A DNA stretch of 44,620 bases, taken from contig JAFGSF010000024.1 in the NCBI GenBank assembly GCA_016934745.1, forward strand, positions 1-44,620, read 5' to 3'. Numbering within the stretch: the stretch's first letter is position 1; each line of letters opens with the position of its first letter. Made by a program: the position numbers and the translations under genes. Below, in pieces: positions 6,121 to 14,714 of the stretch. The notes under the pieces are model-generated. The model searched no databases. It had not been told where the DNA came from and saw nothing but the letters and a program-made list of their open reading frames with translations. Source of the DNA: Candidatus Aminicenantota bacterium. Lineage in GTDB: Bacteria > Acidobacteriota > Aminicenantia > UBA2199.

Positions 6121-7691
6121 ATGACTACCTCGGTGCCAAGTTTTTTTTCGGATTTTATTTCCATTTTAAATCCGTGTTCATCGACAATTTGCTTGACGAT
6201 CGTCATGCCCAGACCGATGCCGAAGGAAAATTTTGAAAAAAACGGAATGAATATCTTATCCAGTTCAACCCGGTCCATGCCGACACCGTAATCCTTGATG
6301 GATAGCAGGATTTGGTCTCCAGCGCGAACCAGGTTGATTTCAATTTCCCCGTTTTCATTCAGGGCCTTGACTGCATTGCTCAACAGGTTCCAGGCCAACT
6401 GCCGTATTTTCTTGATATCGGCGGCAACCCAGTATTCGCGGTTATATTTCTTTAAAAACCGCACCTTGGGCAAATTCAGGCAAAGCATTTCCACCACTTC
6501 ATCCAGGATAACCGCCAGATCAAAACTGCTGATTTCCAGTGGCGCCTGCCTGGAAAAATTCAGGAACCCTTCAATGAAGGCAGACAGCCGCGCCGATTCA
6601 CTGACGATGATATCCATCAGGCTGCGGTATTCATTATCCAGAGCGAGTTCCTGGCGCAAAAACTGCACCGATCCTGAAATCGAGGCCAGTGGATTGCGGA
6701 TTTCATGGGCAATGCCGGCCGCCATCCCTCCGATCAAGGCCAAATGCTCTTTTTCCTGCAGCTTTTTCTCAATTTTCTTGATGGAACTCAAATCGGTGAT
6801 TAAAAATACAAGCAGATTTTCAAACGTCGACACTTTCTTGATGGACGTAACCGAAATGCCCAGATCGAATTCATGCAGTTTTTTTTCAAAATAGTACGGC
6901 GTGGCGCCCTGCCAGGTTTTTTGCACGTCCAGCAGATCGGGCTTGATGTGCAGCAGTTCAAAAACGTTGTCTGACCTCTTCAGGCGCAGCAAATGGGCGG
7001 ACTTGGCGTTAAATGAAACAATCCGTCCCCGGGTATCGGCCGTGATAAAACCGTTTTCCATTTTTTCAATGACCGAATTGTTGAGTGAAATCATGTCCTG
7101 CAGATTATCCTGAATGTTTTTCAGCTGGTCGCCGGTTTTGCGCATGCGTTCGAAATAATAGGAAGACATGATGCTAAAAGCGGCAAAAGCGATGAAGCTC
7201 ATCATCAGGTTGTAAATAAAAGTTCCCAAAGACACATCGCCCACATCAATATTGGGGTAGTATGGAATCATCCCCAAATACAGGAGATCGGACAGAATTC
7301 CAAACGAAATGAACGAAAAAGTAGCCATGATGATGGTATCACGCCGGTTTAAAAAAATCGAAGCGACAATGATGGGCAGGATGTATAAAAAATAGAACGG
7401 GCTGATGATACCGCCCGAAAGATACACCAGCAACGTGATCGTCAGGATATCGAATGTCAGCTGGACGTACAGCAGCCAACGCATACTGAGCAGGGCGGAT
7501 AACGGGAAAAACAAAATGCTGATGGCGATGGCCGCCACCATGGCAATGATTACGGGAATAATTGAAAAATCAATGTTAAAAAATAACCAGATTATGATCG
7601 AAGCCAGGGTCAAGGTCAAAAAAATAGCGATTCTGATCGAATTAAGCAGTACTAATTTCTTGCCCAGTTTCTGATCGTCGATGGCAATCAA
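6102..7691 (-). CDS. PilS-like membrane sensor histidine kinase
   Basis: The 529-residue kinase has about six membrane helices in residues 15-180, a PAS-like domain (about 200-300), then the dimerisation/phospho-acceptor box GIAHEIRNPLAS with H329. An ATPase domain follows with the N box (LAWNLLSNAVKAL, near 435), a G1 box DYGVGMD and a G2 box GIGLGM. The layout matches PilS, which senses pilin level in the membrane and phosphorylates PilR. A TTG at 7691 is the most plausible start, 10 nt after the pilC stop; no strong Shine-Dalgarno site is visible, so the start is uncertain. The next gene is its regulator. Confidence 0.88.
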   Translation of the reverse strand: MIAIDDQKLGKKLVLLNSIRIAIFLTLTLASIIIWLFFNIDFSIIPVIIAMVAAIAISILFFPLSALLSMRWLLYVQLTFDILTITLLVYLSGGIISPFYFLYILPIIVASIFLNRRDTIIMATFSFISFGILSDLLYLGMIPYYPNIDVGDVSLGTFIYNLMMSFIAFAAFSIMSSYYFERMRKTGDQLKNIQDNLQDMISLNNSVIEKMENGFITADTRGRIVSFNAKSAHLLRLKRSDNVFELLHIKPDLLDVQKTWQGATPYYFEKKLHEFDLGISVTSIKKVSTFENLLVFLITDLSSIKKIEKKLQEKEHLALIGGMAAGIAHEIRNPLASISGSVQFLRQELALDNEYRSLMDIIVSESARLSAFIEGFLNFSRQAPLEISSFDLAVILDEVVEMLCLNLPKVRFLKKYNREYWVAADIKKIRQLAWNLLSNAVKALNENGEIEINLVRAGDQILLSIKDYGVGMDRVELDKIFIPFFSKFSFGIGLGMTIVKQIVDEHGFKMEIKSEKKLGTEVVICFSKS

Positions 7692-7701
7692 GTTTCGTTT
7701 A

Positions 7702-8910
7702 TTAACCCACTTTGCCGATGATATCGAACAGGGGCAGGTACATGGCCACGATAATGCCTCCGACCAATCCGCCCAGGAACAGGATCATGATCGGCTCCAT
7801 CAAAGATATCAAGGCCGAAACAGCCTGATCGACCTCTTCATCATAAAAATCGGCTATTTTCCCGAGCATGGTTGACAAAGAACCGGTCTGTTCGCCGACC
7901 GAAACCATTTGCGTCACCATATAAGGAAACTGCTTGGTTTCCTCCCAGGATTCCCACAACGGTTTTCCTTCCTGGACCAGGGCCCGGCTTTTCATGACGG
8001 CATCTTCAATAATGGCATTGCCGGACGTCTTGGCAGTGATGGTCATGCTCTCGATAATTTCAACTCCCGACGTCATCAGCGTGGCCAGGGTGCGGGTCAC
8101 GCGGGCCACAGACACCTTGATCAGGAGCTCACCGACGACCCAAATGCGCAGTTTGATGCGATCGATAACCCGGCGTCCTTTAAAGGTGCCGTAGTAATAA
8201 CGGAAAATAAAAAACAGGACGATGATGCCTATAATAATAAAAAGAATATTGGCGCCGAGAAAATCTGAGGCGCCGATAACGATCTGGGTGGGCAGAGGAA
8301 GTTCAGCTCCCATCTGGCTGAACATATCCGCAAAAACCGGCACGACTTTCCACAGGATGACACCGGTTAAAACGAAGGCGATCGTCAGCACGCCGACCGG
8401 GTAGGCCATGGCCGCTTTGACCTTGCCGACCAATTTGGTAATATTTTCAATGTACTGCGACAAGCGTAACAAAATCGTGTCCAGGTTGCCCGATGCTTCG
8501 CCGGCCTGCACCATGCTGGTATACAGTTCGTTGAAAACGCGGGGGTGTTTTTTCATGGCGTTTGACAAGTTGGCACCACCCTCGACATCCTTGCGGATTT
8601 CGATGAGCACGCTCTGAAAAAATTTGTCTTTTTGCTGAGTGCCCAGAATGGCCAGGGCCTGGGTAATCGGCAAGCCGGCATTGAACATAACCGAAAGCTG
8701 GCGGTTGAAAATGGCGATGGTTCGCAGGGAAACACTTTTTCTGCCGCCAATTAACGGGATATTGAATTTCAATTTTTTTCGTTCAATGCTCAATACCTGG
8801 ACTTGCTCTTTTTCCAGGGCCATGACGATTTCATTCTGATTACGCCCGTTGCGCTCGCCCTCGATGATGTTTCCGATTCTGTTTTTACCCCTGTATTTGA
8901 AAATTGGCAT
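7702..8910 (-). CDS. pilC: Type IV pilus inner-membrane platform protein PilC
   Basis: The 402-residue protein has the two T2SF domains of PilC/GspF, the inner-membrane platform on which the PilB and PilT motors act. The N-terminal signature MPIFKYRGKNRIG is typical, as is GEQTGSLSTML near the second repeat. Hydrophobic spans lie near residues 170-190, 220-240 and 375-395. The ATG at 8910 is preceded by GGGGAG with good spacing. It lies 17 bp after pilT in the order pilB-pilT-pilC, which is common in type IVa pilus loci. Confidence 0.93.
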   Translation of the reverse strand: MPIFKYRGKNRIGNIIEGERNGRNQNEIVMALEKEQVQVLSIERKKLKFNIPLIGGRKSVSLRTIAIFNRQLSVMFNAGLPITQALAILGTQQKDKFFQSVLIEIRKDVEGGANLSNAMKKHPRVFNELYTSMVQAGEASGNLDTILLRLSQYIENITKLVGKVKAAMAYPVGVLTIAFVLTGVILWKVVPVFADMFSQMGAELPLPTQIVIGASDFLGANILFIIIGIIVLFFIFRYYYGTFKGRRVIDRIKLRIWVVGELLIKVSVARVTRTLATLMTSGVEIIESMTITAKTSGNAIIEDAVMKSRALVQEGKPLWESWEETKQFPYMVTQMVSVGEQTGSLSTMLGKIADFYDEEVDQAVSALISLMEPIMILFLGGLVGGIIVAMYLPLFDIIGKVG

Positions 8911-8927
8911 GTTTTCTCCCCTTGTAT

Positions 8928-10064
8928 TTAATAGGCTTTATTGCCGACAGCACTGGCGGCTGCTTGACTGTTTTTGAAAGTGCCCGACAGAACTTGCGGT
9001 CCACGATTGATCAGTTCCTGCAATTCCTCCTGATTGTGTGAAACCCCCATGGCCAGTTCCAATGAAATGTCTCTTTTAAAATACAGACTGGCCAGAGACT
9101 GGTTAAAAGTAATCATGCCGTATTTTTCCTGCCCCATCTGCATGGAAGAATATACCTGGTGGATTTTATTGTCGCGGATCAGATGCCGGATCGCCGGCGT
9201 CGGCAGCAGCACTTCAAGCGCCAACGCGCGGCCGCGGCCGTCGGCCTTGGGCAGCAGGGCCTGGCATATGATACCTTCCAGATTCATGGACAACTGGGTC
9301 CGGATCTGGTCCTGTTGGTGGGTAGGGAACACATCGATGATGCGGTTGATGGTCTGGGCGGCGGAATTGGTATGCAGGGTGGCAAAAGTCAGATGCCCGG
9401 TTTCAGCGATGGTGATCGCCGCCTGGATGGTTTCCAGGTCACGCATTTCTCCGATCAGCACGACATCCGGGTCTTCTCTCAGAACCGAGCGTAGAGCCAT
9501 GGGAAAACTTTTGGTGTCGGCATGCAGCTCCCGCTGGTTGACCATGGCCTTGCGGTGTGAATGAAGGTATTCGATGGGGTCCTCAATCGTAATGATATGT
9601 ACAGGATTTTCCTTGTTGATCTTGTCGAGCATCGAGGCCAGGGTGGTGGTTTTTCCGGAACCGGTGGGGCCGGTAACCAGGATCAAGCCGCGCGATTTGT
9701 TGGTCATGGCCGGAACGATGGCCGGCAGGCCAAGCTTTTCAAAGGACCATATTTCGTAAGGAATGCGCCGGAAAGCTCCGGCCACGGCGCCGCGCTGCAT
9801 GTAGACATTGGCCCGGAAACGGGCCAATCCCTTGATGCCAAACGAAAAATCAAGCTCCCAGTTTTCTTCGAATTTGTATTTCTGGTTGTCGTTGAGAATA
9901 CTGTAAATCATTTGCTTGGTTTCAGCGGGAGACAGCGTCGGATGCTCGATTCTTTTCAGTATGCCATGGACGCGGATCAATGGAGGGGAATTGGTCGTAA
10001 TATGCAGATCGGAGCCGCCTTCATCCACCATTATTTTTAAAAGCTGCGGAAGTGGCAATGCCAT
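8928..10064 (-). CDS. pilT: Type IV pilus retraction ATPase PilT
   Basis: This is the hexameric motor that depolymerises the pilus and drives twitching. The 378-residue protein has Walker A GPTGSGKTTT, an Asp box (ITIEDPIEYLH), Walker B (DVVLIGEMRD), a His box (GHLTFATLHTN) and the PilT-specific C-terminal AIRHLIRDNK motif that separates it from PilB. I choose the ATG at 10064, with AAGGAG 6 nt upstream overlapping the pilB stop; a GTG one codon earlier is less well placed. It lies 10 bp after pilB. Confidence 0.95.
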   Translation of the reverse strand: MALPLPQLLKIMVDEGGSDLHITTNSPPLIRVHGILKRIEHPTLSPAETKQMIYSILNDNQKYKFEENWELDFSFGIKGLARFRANVYMQRGAVAGAFRRIPYEIWSFEKLGLPAIVPAMTNKSRGLILVTGPTGSGKTTTLASMLDKINKENPVHIITIEDPIEYLHSHRKAMVNQRELHADTKSFPMALRSVLREDPDVVLIGEMRDLETIQAAITIAETGHLTFATLHTNSAAQTINRIIDVFPTHQQDQIRTQLSMNLEGIICQALLPKADGRGRALALEVLLPTPAIRHLIRDNKIHQVYSSMQMGQEKYGMITFNQSLASLYFKRDISLELAMGVSHNQEELQELINRGPQVLSGTFKNSQAAASAVGNKAY

Positions 10065-10074
10065 CACATTCTCC

Positions 10075-11790
10075 TTATACTTTGCTTGTTTCTCTCAAAA
10101 CTTCTTCAATGGAAGTGATCCCCAGTTTGATTTTTTCAAGCCCGCTTTGTCGCAAAGTCAGCATGCCCTTTTCTTTGGCTTTCTGTCTTAATTCTGAAGT
10201 CGAAGCCCCGATCATGACCATTTCCTTGATCTCTTCATCGAGCTCCATGACTTCGAACAAGCCGACCCGGCCCTTGTATCCGGTGTTGTTGCATTTATCA
10301 CAGCCCTTGGGCTCATGAACATTCACGCTTTTGGCTTCTTCCGGAGAAAATCCGATCTCGATCAGTGTTTGCGCCGGGATCTTGCCGACTTTTTTACATG
10401 AACTGCACAGCCGACGGATCAGCCGTTGGGCCTGGACAAGACGGATGGCGCTGGCCACCAGGAAGGGTTCGATGCCCATATTGATCAGGCGTGCCACGGT
10501 CGACGGCGCGTCATTGGTATGCAGGGTGGAAAGAACGAGGTGGCCGGTCAGGGCGGCCTTGATAGCTATATCGGCGGTCTCAAAATCGCGAATCTCCCCT
10601 ACCAGGATGATATTGGGATCCTGGCGCATAAAAGTGCGCAGGGCAGCCGGGAAAGTCAGCCCGATCTGTTCTTTGATATTGACCTGGTTGATGCCCATGA
10701 TATTGAACTCCACGGGGTTTTCCGCGGTCAGAATATTCACTTCTTCATTGTTCAATTGGGCGACGGCGGAATAGAGGGTGTTGGTTTTGCCAGAACCGGT
10801 GGGGCCGGTAACCAGAATAATGCCCCAGGGTTCCTTGATGTTCTTCTCGAATTTCTGTAAAGATATCGGCTCGAAACCGAGTTGGGTCAAATCCAGTTTC
10901 AGTTGGTCCTTGTCCAAAATTCGGATCACCACTTTTTCGCCATGGATGGTCGGCAGTGAAGATACGCGCATGTCGACAATTTTCTTGAGTGTCGGCGTAT
11001 CGATCTTGGTTCTGATGCGGCCGTCCTGGGGCAGCCTGCGTTCAGCGATGTCGATGCCGGCGATGATCTTGATCCGGGATATGACCTTGTTCCTCAAGTT
11101 CATGGGCGGTGTCATGTACTCGTGCAGCACGCCGTCGATGCGCAGGCGGACGCGGAACACTTTTTCGTAAGGTTCGAAGTGAATATCCGAAGCGCCCTTA
11201 ATGATCGCGTCATTAAAAATCAAGTTGACCAATTTAATCGCCGGGGCATCTTCGTCGATATCGCCCTCACTGGTGCCGTCCTCTTCCCTGGTTTCCAAGA
11301 CTTCGACCATGGAATCTTCGCTCAATTCGATTTCATCAAGGAACTTTTGGGCTTCGATGCCGGTGGAAGAGCCGTAATACTTGTCAATGGCCTCGACGAT
11401 CGACGATTCGGGGGCAATGACCGCCTGGATGCGCAGGTTGGTCGAAAAACGTATTTCTTCCTGGACAAACAAGTTGGATGGATCGGCCATGGCCAGGGTC
11501 AGGTTGGAGCCGATACGGTGAATGGGGATCACCACATGCTTGCGGGCGACATCAGGCTTGATCAACTCAATGACCTTGCTGTCAATTTCAAACTTGCTCA
11601 GGTTGATGGATGGATAACCGAACTGCTTGCTCAGTACCTGGGCGATATCCTCCTCGGTGACATAACCCAGGCGGATAAAAACACTGCCCAGTTTGCCGGG
11701 CTCTTTTTTCTGAACTTCAAGCGCGTGCTGAAGTTTTTCCTCTGATATCTTCTTTTCCTTAAGTAAAAAATCTCCTAAACGCATTGCCAT
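10075..11790 (-). CDS. pilB: Type IV pilus assembly ATPase PilB
   Basis: This motor polymerises pilin. The 571-residue protein begins with a GspE/MshEN N-domain (MRLGDFLLKEKK), then has Walker A GPTGSGKTNT (329-338), an Asp/Walker B region (NIILVGEIRDFETAD) and a His box (GHLVLSTLHTNDA). A C-terminal zinc site is formed by CSSC and CDKC. Length is normal. Two ATGs are close together (11790 and 11784); the first lies 7 nt after a -10 box, so the mRNA is probably leaderless. It heads the pilB-pilT-pilC-pilS-pilR transcript. Pilin and secretin genes are absent here. Confidence 0.95.
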   Translation of the reverse strand: MAMRLGDFLLKEKKISEEKLQHALEVQKKEPGKLGSVFIRLGYVTEEDIAQVLSKQFGYPSINLSKFEIDSKVIELIKPDVARKHVVIPIHRIGSNLTLAMADPSNLFVQEEIRFSTNLRIQAVIAPESSIVEAIDKYYGSSTGIEAQKFLDEIELSEDSMVEVLETREEDGTSEGDIDEDAPAIKLVNLIFNDAIIKGASDIHFEPYEKVFRVRLRIDGVLHEYMTPPMNLRNKVISRIKIIAGIDIAERRLPQDGRIRTKIDTPTLKKIVDMRVSSLPTIHGEKVVIRILDKDQLKLDLTQLGFEPISLQKFEKNIKEPWGIILVTGPTGSGKTNTLYSAVAQLNNEEVNILTAENPVEFNIMGINQVNIKEQIGLTFPAALRTFMRQDPNIILVGEIRDFETADIAIKAALTGHLVLSTLHTNDAPSTVARLINMGIEPFLVASAIRLVQAQRLIRRLCSSCKKVGKIPAQTLIEIGFSPEEAKSVNVHEPKGCDKCNNTGYKGRVGLFEVMELDEEIKEMVMIGASTSELRQKAKEKGMLTLRQSGLEKIKLGITSIEEVLRETSKV

Positions 11791-11797
11791 TGGCTAT

Positions 11798-11826
11798 ATT
11801 GTAATTAATATTAAAAAAAAAGTCAA
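11798..11826 (-). promoter_or_regulatory. Sigma70-like promoter of the pilB operon, leaderless type
   Basis: On the minus strand TTGACT (11826-11821), a 17-bp A/T-rich spacer containing a T8 run and TACAAT (11803-11798) are followed by 7 nt and the ATG at 11790. The -35 overlaps the stop codon of the upstream outer-membrane protein gene. No Shine-Dalgarno site is present. Confidence 0.65.
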
Positions 11827-12998
11827 TTTTTTCCCTTGATCATGTAAAATCCCGAGATGCCCAGGTTTTTCACATGCCCCAGTCCGTCCAAACTTACGGC
11901 GAAATCAATCAGAAAACTGGCCAGGTTGAATCCCAAGCCGACTCCGTACATGATCTTGGCATGGCGTCCAAAAAAATATTTTTCATTGAGATCATTCAGG
12001 AAACCGGCGCGCAGGAAAAACTTGTTCTTGAAAAAACCTTTTTCCACTCCCAGCGACAGCGGCTGGACCATCTCGCCGTTGTGGTACAGGTCGTTTTCAG
12101 CCACATCGATATCCAGACATATGGCCCACTGCATGTCCGGGCGAAAGGCCAATCCGGCAATCACCCTCCTGGGCAAATGCAAGTCCCTGATTTCAGTACT
12201 GATGATCGGTTCAGCGACATTTTTTATCAGCACACCGGCTTTAAAATACGGCCCCAGGTCGGCACTGACTCCGATATCAAAATTAATTTTACTGAAATCT
12301 TTTTGGACCTCGGACCAGGCGTATTCCAGGTATTCCCTGCCGCCGGCAGAGGGCTGGAAAGGTTCATCGATGACTGCGACATTGAATTCACTTGTCTTGC
12401 CTTTCAAATAATGGACGGTGGCACCCAGGGCCAATCCCTGTGACAATGAAAAAGAATAGGCGACGGAGTAGTCCTTGTAATGAAAGCCGATAAAACGCAT
12501 GTGCAGGGAGGCGATGTCGGCATTGGTTATTTGCTCGACGGGCTTGTCCAGGATATCGTTAGCCAGTGGGAAAATAATCGCCGCATCGACAAATTCCACC
12601 GCCAGGCCATAGCCTTTGCCTGCATAGCCGCTGCTCGTGATCTGAAAACCGTTGATGCCGGTATTAGCCGAAAAAACGTCCTGAAGACTTCCCAGCAGGT
12701 CCCTTTTTTGATCGATGCCGAGTTCTTGAAAATTTTTCAAGTCCACCGCGCTGATTTTTTGAAGCTGTTCGCTAAAATCGAAATAATCCATAAAACTGTT
12801 TTCATATTGTAACCCGCCCAGGGAATAAGTATACGAACTTAATAATGCCGGATTCAAGTAAATGGAGTTTATTTCGTAGTTGAATGCCAGGGAGGCGTAG
12901 CCCAGCGCCAAAGATCGGGCTCCATGAAAATTTGGGAAAACCGGAAAAACGGGCCGGAAGCAAGCGCACAGTAAAATGATCATGACGATTTTTTTCAT
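11823..12998 (-). CDS. Secreted outer-membrane beta-barrel protein (PorV/FadL-like)
   Basis: The 391-residue product opens with a signal peptide (KKIVMIILLCACFRPVFPVF). The mature start then reads GARSLALGYASLAF and INSIYLNPALL, the pattern of PorV/FadL-like barrels whose N-terminus reads G-A-R-x-x-x-x-G-x-A followed by N-P-A-x-L. The rest alternates hydrophobic and polar residues with repeated aromatic turns, as in a barrel, and has a ...KNLGISGFYMIKG end. The ATG at 12998 fits the signal peptide; an in-frame TTG at 13010 is less likely. It lies just upstream of pilB but pilB has its own promoter. Substrate is unknown. Confidence 0.75.
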   Translation of the reverse strand: MKKIVMIILLCACFRPVFPVFPNFHGARSLALGYASLAFNYEINSIYLNPALLSSYTYSLGGLQYENSFMDYFDFSEQLQKISAVDLKNFQELGIDQKRDLLGSLQDVFSANTGINGFQITSSGYAGKGYGLAVEFVDAAIIFPLANDILDKPVEQITNADIASLHMRFIGFHYKDYSVAYSFSLSQGLALGATVHYLKGKTSEFNVAVIDEPFQPSAGGREYLEYAWSEVQKDFSKINFDIGVSADLGPYFKAGVLIKNVAEPIISTEIRDLHLPRRVIAGLAFRPDMQWAICLDIDVAENDLYHNGEMVQPLSLGVEKGFFKNKFFLRAGFLNDLNEKYFFGRHAKIMYGVGLGFNLASFLIDFAVSLDGLGHVKNLGISGFYMIKGKN

Positions 12999-13008
12999 GT
13001 TGCCCTTC

Positions 13009-13036
13009 AATATAATGAAATAACAAAAAATGTCAA
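13009..13036 (-). promoter_or_regulatory. Sigma70-like promoter of the outer-membrane protein gene
   Basis: On the minus strand a perfect TTGACA (13036-13031), a 16-bp spacer and TATATT (13014-13009) lie 10 nt before the ATG at 12998. A GAAGGG sits in the gap, but transcription should start within or after it, leaving a leader of only a few nucleotides. Confidence 0.6.
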
Positions 13037-13130
13037 TCCGGGGTATTTGAAACCGGACGCCATCCCCCTTCTACCCCGGGTCAAGGGGAAATTTGTGCAG
13101 GTTAAAAAGTCTGTTTTGCAGCCGTTGCGG

Positions 13131-13158
13131 GTCACGTGTCACGCATCATTCGTCATTC
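13131..13158 (+). repeat. Heptamer repeat, GTCACGN type
   Basis: Four tandem 7-bp units are present: GTCACGT, GTCACGC, ATCATTC and GTCATTC. This is the complement of the run at 3529-3550. It lies in the divergent gap between the outer-membrane protein and the tRNA; an additional CCCCTT/AAGGGG inverted repeat is at about 13065-13090. No gene is seen in 13018-13216. Confidence 0.65.
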
Positions 13159-13177
13159 AGGACTTGCCGTGGCAGGC

Positions 13178-13206
13178 TTGACAGTCCGACGCATTTTTGC
13201 TAGTCT
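13178..13206 (+). promoter_or_regulatory. Promoter of the tRNA and zinc-ribbon/ftsEX transcript
   Basis: TTGACA (13178-13183), a 17-bp spacer and TAGTCT (13201-13206) lie 10 nt before the tRNA 5' end at 13217. The tRNA is followed after 26 nt by a protein gene with no separate promoter visible, so tRNA and mRNA may be co-transcribed and processed. Confidence 0.65.
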
Positions 13207-13216
13207 ATGGCCGCAC

Positions 13217-13289
13217 GGGTCTATAGCTCAACGGCTAGAGCTACCGGCTCATAACCGGTTGGTTCCAGGTTCGAATCCTGGTAGGCCCA
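13217..13289 (+). tRNA. tRNA with CAU anticodon (elongator Met or Ile2)
   Basis: The 73-nt sequence folds into a full cloverleaf. The acceptor GGGTCTA pairs with TAGGCCC, with one G-U. The D stem is GCTC/GAGC. The anticodon stem ACCGG/CCGGT holds loop CTCATAA, giving anticodon CAT. The T stem CCAGG/CCTGG holds TTCGAAT, and the discriminator is A. The initiator hallmark of three G-C pairs (GGG/CCC) at the base of the anticodon stem is absent. Elongator Met or Ile2 (lysidine-modified) cannot be separated by eye. CCA is not encoded. Confidence 0.92.
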
Positions 13290-13315
13290 GCAATCGCGCC
13301 GATTAAGGAGTTGAC

Positions 13316-14038
13316 TTGAAAGAAGGACTCGATATTTTATATGCGCTGCAGCAAAAAGATGACCAACTGAAAGAAATAGAGATCATCATCAAAGAAATCC
13401 CCCAACAAATAAAAAAACTCGAAACGGAAAGAGATGCCCGTTCGGAAATGATCGAAAAAGCCAAGAAAAAACTGCAAAACAACATTGAAGACAGAAAAAA
13501 ACTCGAAAGGGATATCGCCGCGATCAAGGATAAAATCAGCAAGTATAAAGAACAGATGAAAAAAGTGACCACCAATAAAGAATATCAGGGATTCAGCAAT
13601 GAGATCAAGTTCGAGGAAACAAACATCAACACGGTGGAAGAAAAAATAATCGAAAAAATGGTCGAAGCCGATGAGATCATGGGTATTATCCGCGAGACAG
13701 AGAGCGAATTCAATAAAATCGCGGCGGAATTCAACCAGCAGATCAAGGATCTGCACAGCCATCTGGATTATCATAAGGACAAGCTGAGCGAAGAAACTAA
13801 AAATAAAAAGGAACTGCGCACCCAGGTGGCCGCCAATTTGTTAAAAGCTTATGATAATTTATTCGTTAAGAAAGCCGGTAAAGTTGTATCTTTAGTACAG
13901 ACGGATTTTTGCGGCGTCTGTAATATTAAAATTCGCCCCCAGCTTTTAAGCGAATTGGTGATTTCCAATGATCTGCTGATCTGCGAGAGTTGCGGAAGAA
14001 TATTATTCAAACCCATGGCCGGGGAAGACGAAGAATAA
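13316..14038 (+). CDS. Coiled-coil protein with C4-type zinc ribbon
   Basis: The 240-residue protein is a long charged coiled coil (about residues 15-175) with a C-terminal zinc ribbon made of C199-x2-C202 and C223-x2-C226. This is the DUF164/CT398-like family, widespread but poorly understood, and proposed to touch flagellar/secretion ATPases or RNA metabolism in some species. It starts with TTG at 13316, with AAGGAG 5 nt upstream; no ATG fits. It lies behind a tRNA and 1 bp before ftsE, an arrangement that suggests co-expression with FtsEX. Confidence 0.85.
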   Translation: MKEGLDILYALQQKDDQLKEIEIIIKEIPQQIKKLETERDARSEMIEKAKKKLQNNIEDRKKLERDIAAIKDKISKYKEQMKKVTTNKEYQGFSNEIKFEETNINTVEEKIIEKMVEADEIMGIIRETESEFNKIAAEFNQQIKDLHSHLDYHKDKLSEETKNKKELRTQVAANLLKAYDNLFVKKAGKVVSLVQTDFCGVCNIKIRPQLLSELVISNDLLICESCGRILFKPMAGEDEE

Positions 14039-14039
14039 A

Positions 14040-14714
14040 GTGATTCAATTTTTTCATGTCTCGAAGCAGTATTTCGGCATTGAAGCTTTGAGCGACCTCA
14101 ATCTGGCCATCGACCGGGGAGAATTCATTTTTCTGACCGGGGCCTCGGGGGCCGGCAAATCCACACTGCTCAAACTGATCTACAAGGATGAAGAACCCAG
14201 CAAGGGACAGATCCTCATTGATTCGGTCAACAGCACCCTGATCCCGGCCAACAAGCTTTATAAGCTGCGCCGGCAGATCGGGATCGTTTTTCAGGATTTC
14301 AAATTGCTGATGAATCGTACCGTGCATGAAAACGTGGCCATTCCCCTACTGGTGCGCGGAGAGAAAAAAGCAGACATAGAAAAAAAAGTGAACAGTGCCC
14401 TGGCCCTGGTTGGCCTGACCTACCGCAAGCGCTATCTGACCGCCCATATCTCCGGCGGGGAGCAGCAGCGGGTCGCCATTGCCCGGGCCATCATCGGCAA
14501 CCCCAAGATATTGATCGCCGATGAACCAACCGGCAACCTGGACACCAACTTGTCCATCGAAATCATCAAGATTTTCGAACGAATCAATGCCAGCGGCATT
14601 ACCACCATCATCGCCACCCATGATCTCAACCTGATCAACTTGTTTCCCAGGCGCATCATCAAACTGGACAAAGGTCAGTTGGTGCAGGACCGGAGAATAG
14701 AGGCCGGCCAATGA
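14040..14714 (+). CDS. ftsE: Cell division ABC transporter ATPase FtsE
   Basis: FtsE powers FtsX to activate peptidoglycan hydrolases at the septum. The 224-residue ATPase has Walker A GASGAGKS (34-41), signature [14 protein letters not shown], Walker B ILIADEP followed by TGNLD, and the switch histidine in ATHD. Length and N-terminus ([11 protein letters not shown]) are typical of FtsE. It starts with GTG at 14040, 1 nt after the zinc-ribbon gene, and its stop overlaps the ftsX start (ATGA). Confidence 0.94.
   Translation: MIQFFHVSKQYFGIEALSDLNLAIDRGEFIFLTGASGAGKSTLLKLIYKDEEPSKGQILIDSVNSTLIPANKLYKLRRQIGIVFQDFKLLMNRTVHENVAIPLLVRGEKKADIEKKVNSALALVGLTYRKRYLTAHISGGEQQRVAIARAIIGNPKILIADEPTGNLDTNLSIEIIKIFERINASGITTIIATHDLNLINLFPRRIIKLDKGQLVQDRRIEAGQ

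Noticed and set aside
13303..13575. Hydrophobic 90-codon frame opposite the coiled-coil zinc-ribbon gene
   Set aside because: Antisense of a Lys/Glu-rich coiled coil gives Phe/Leu/Ser-rich frames by codon complement; there is no start site.
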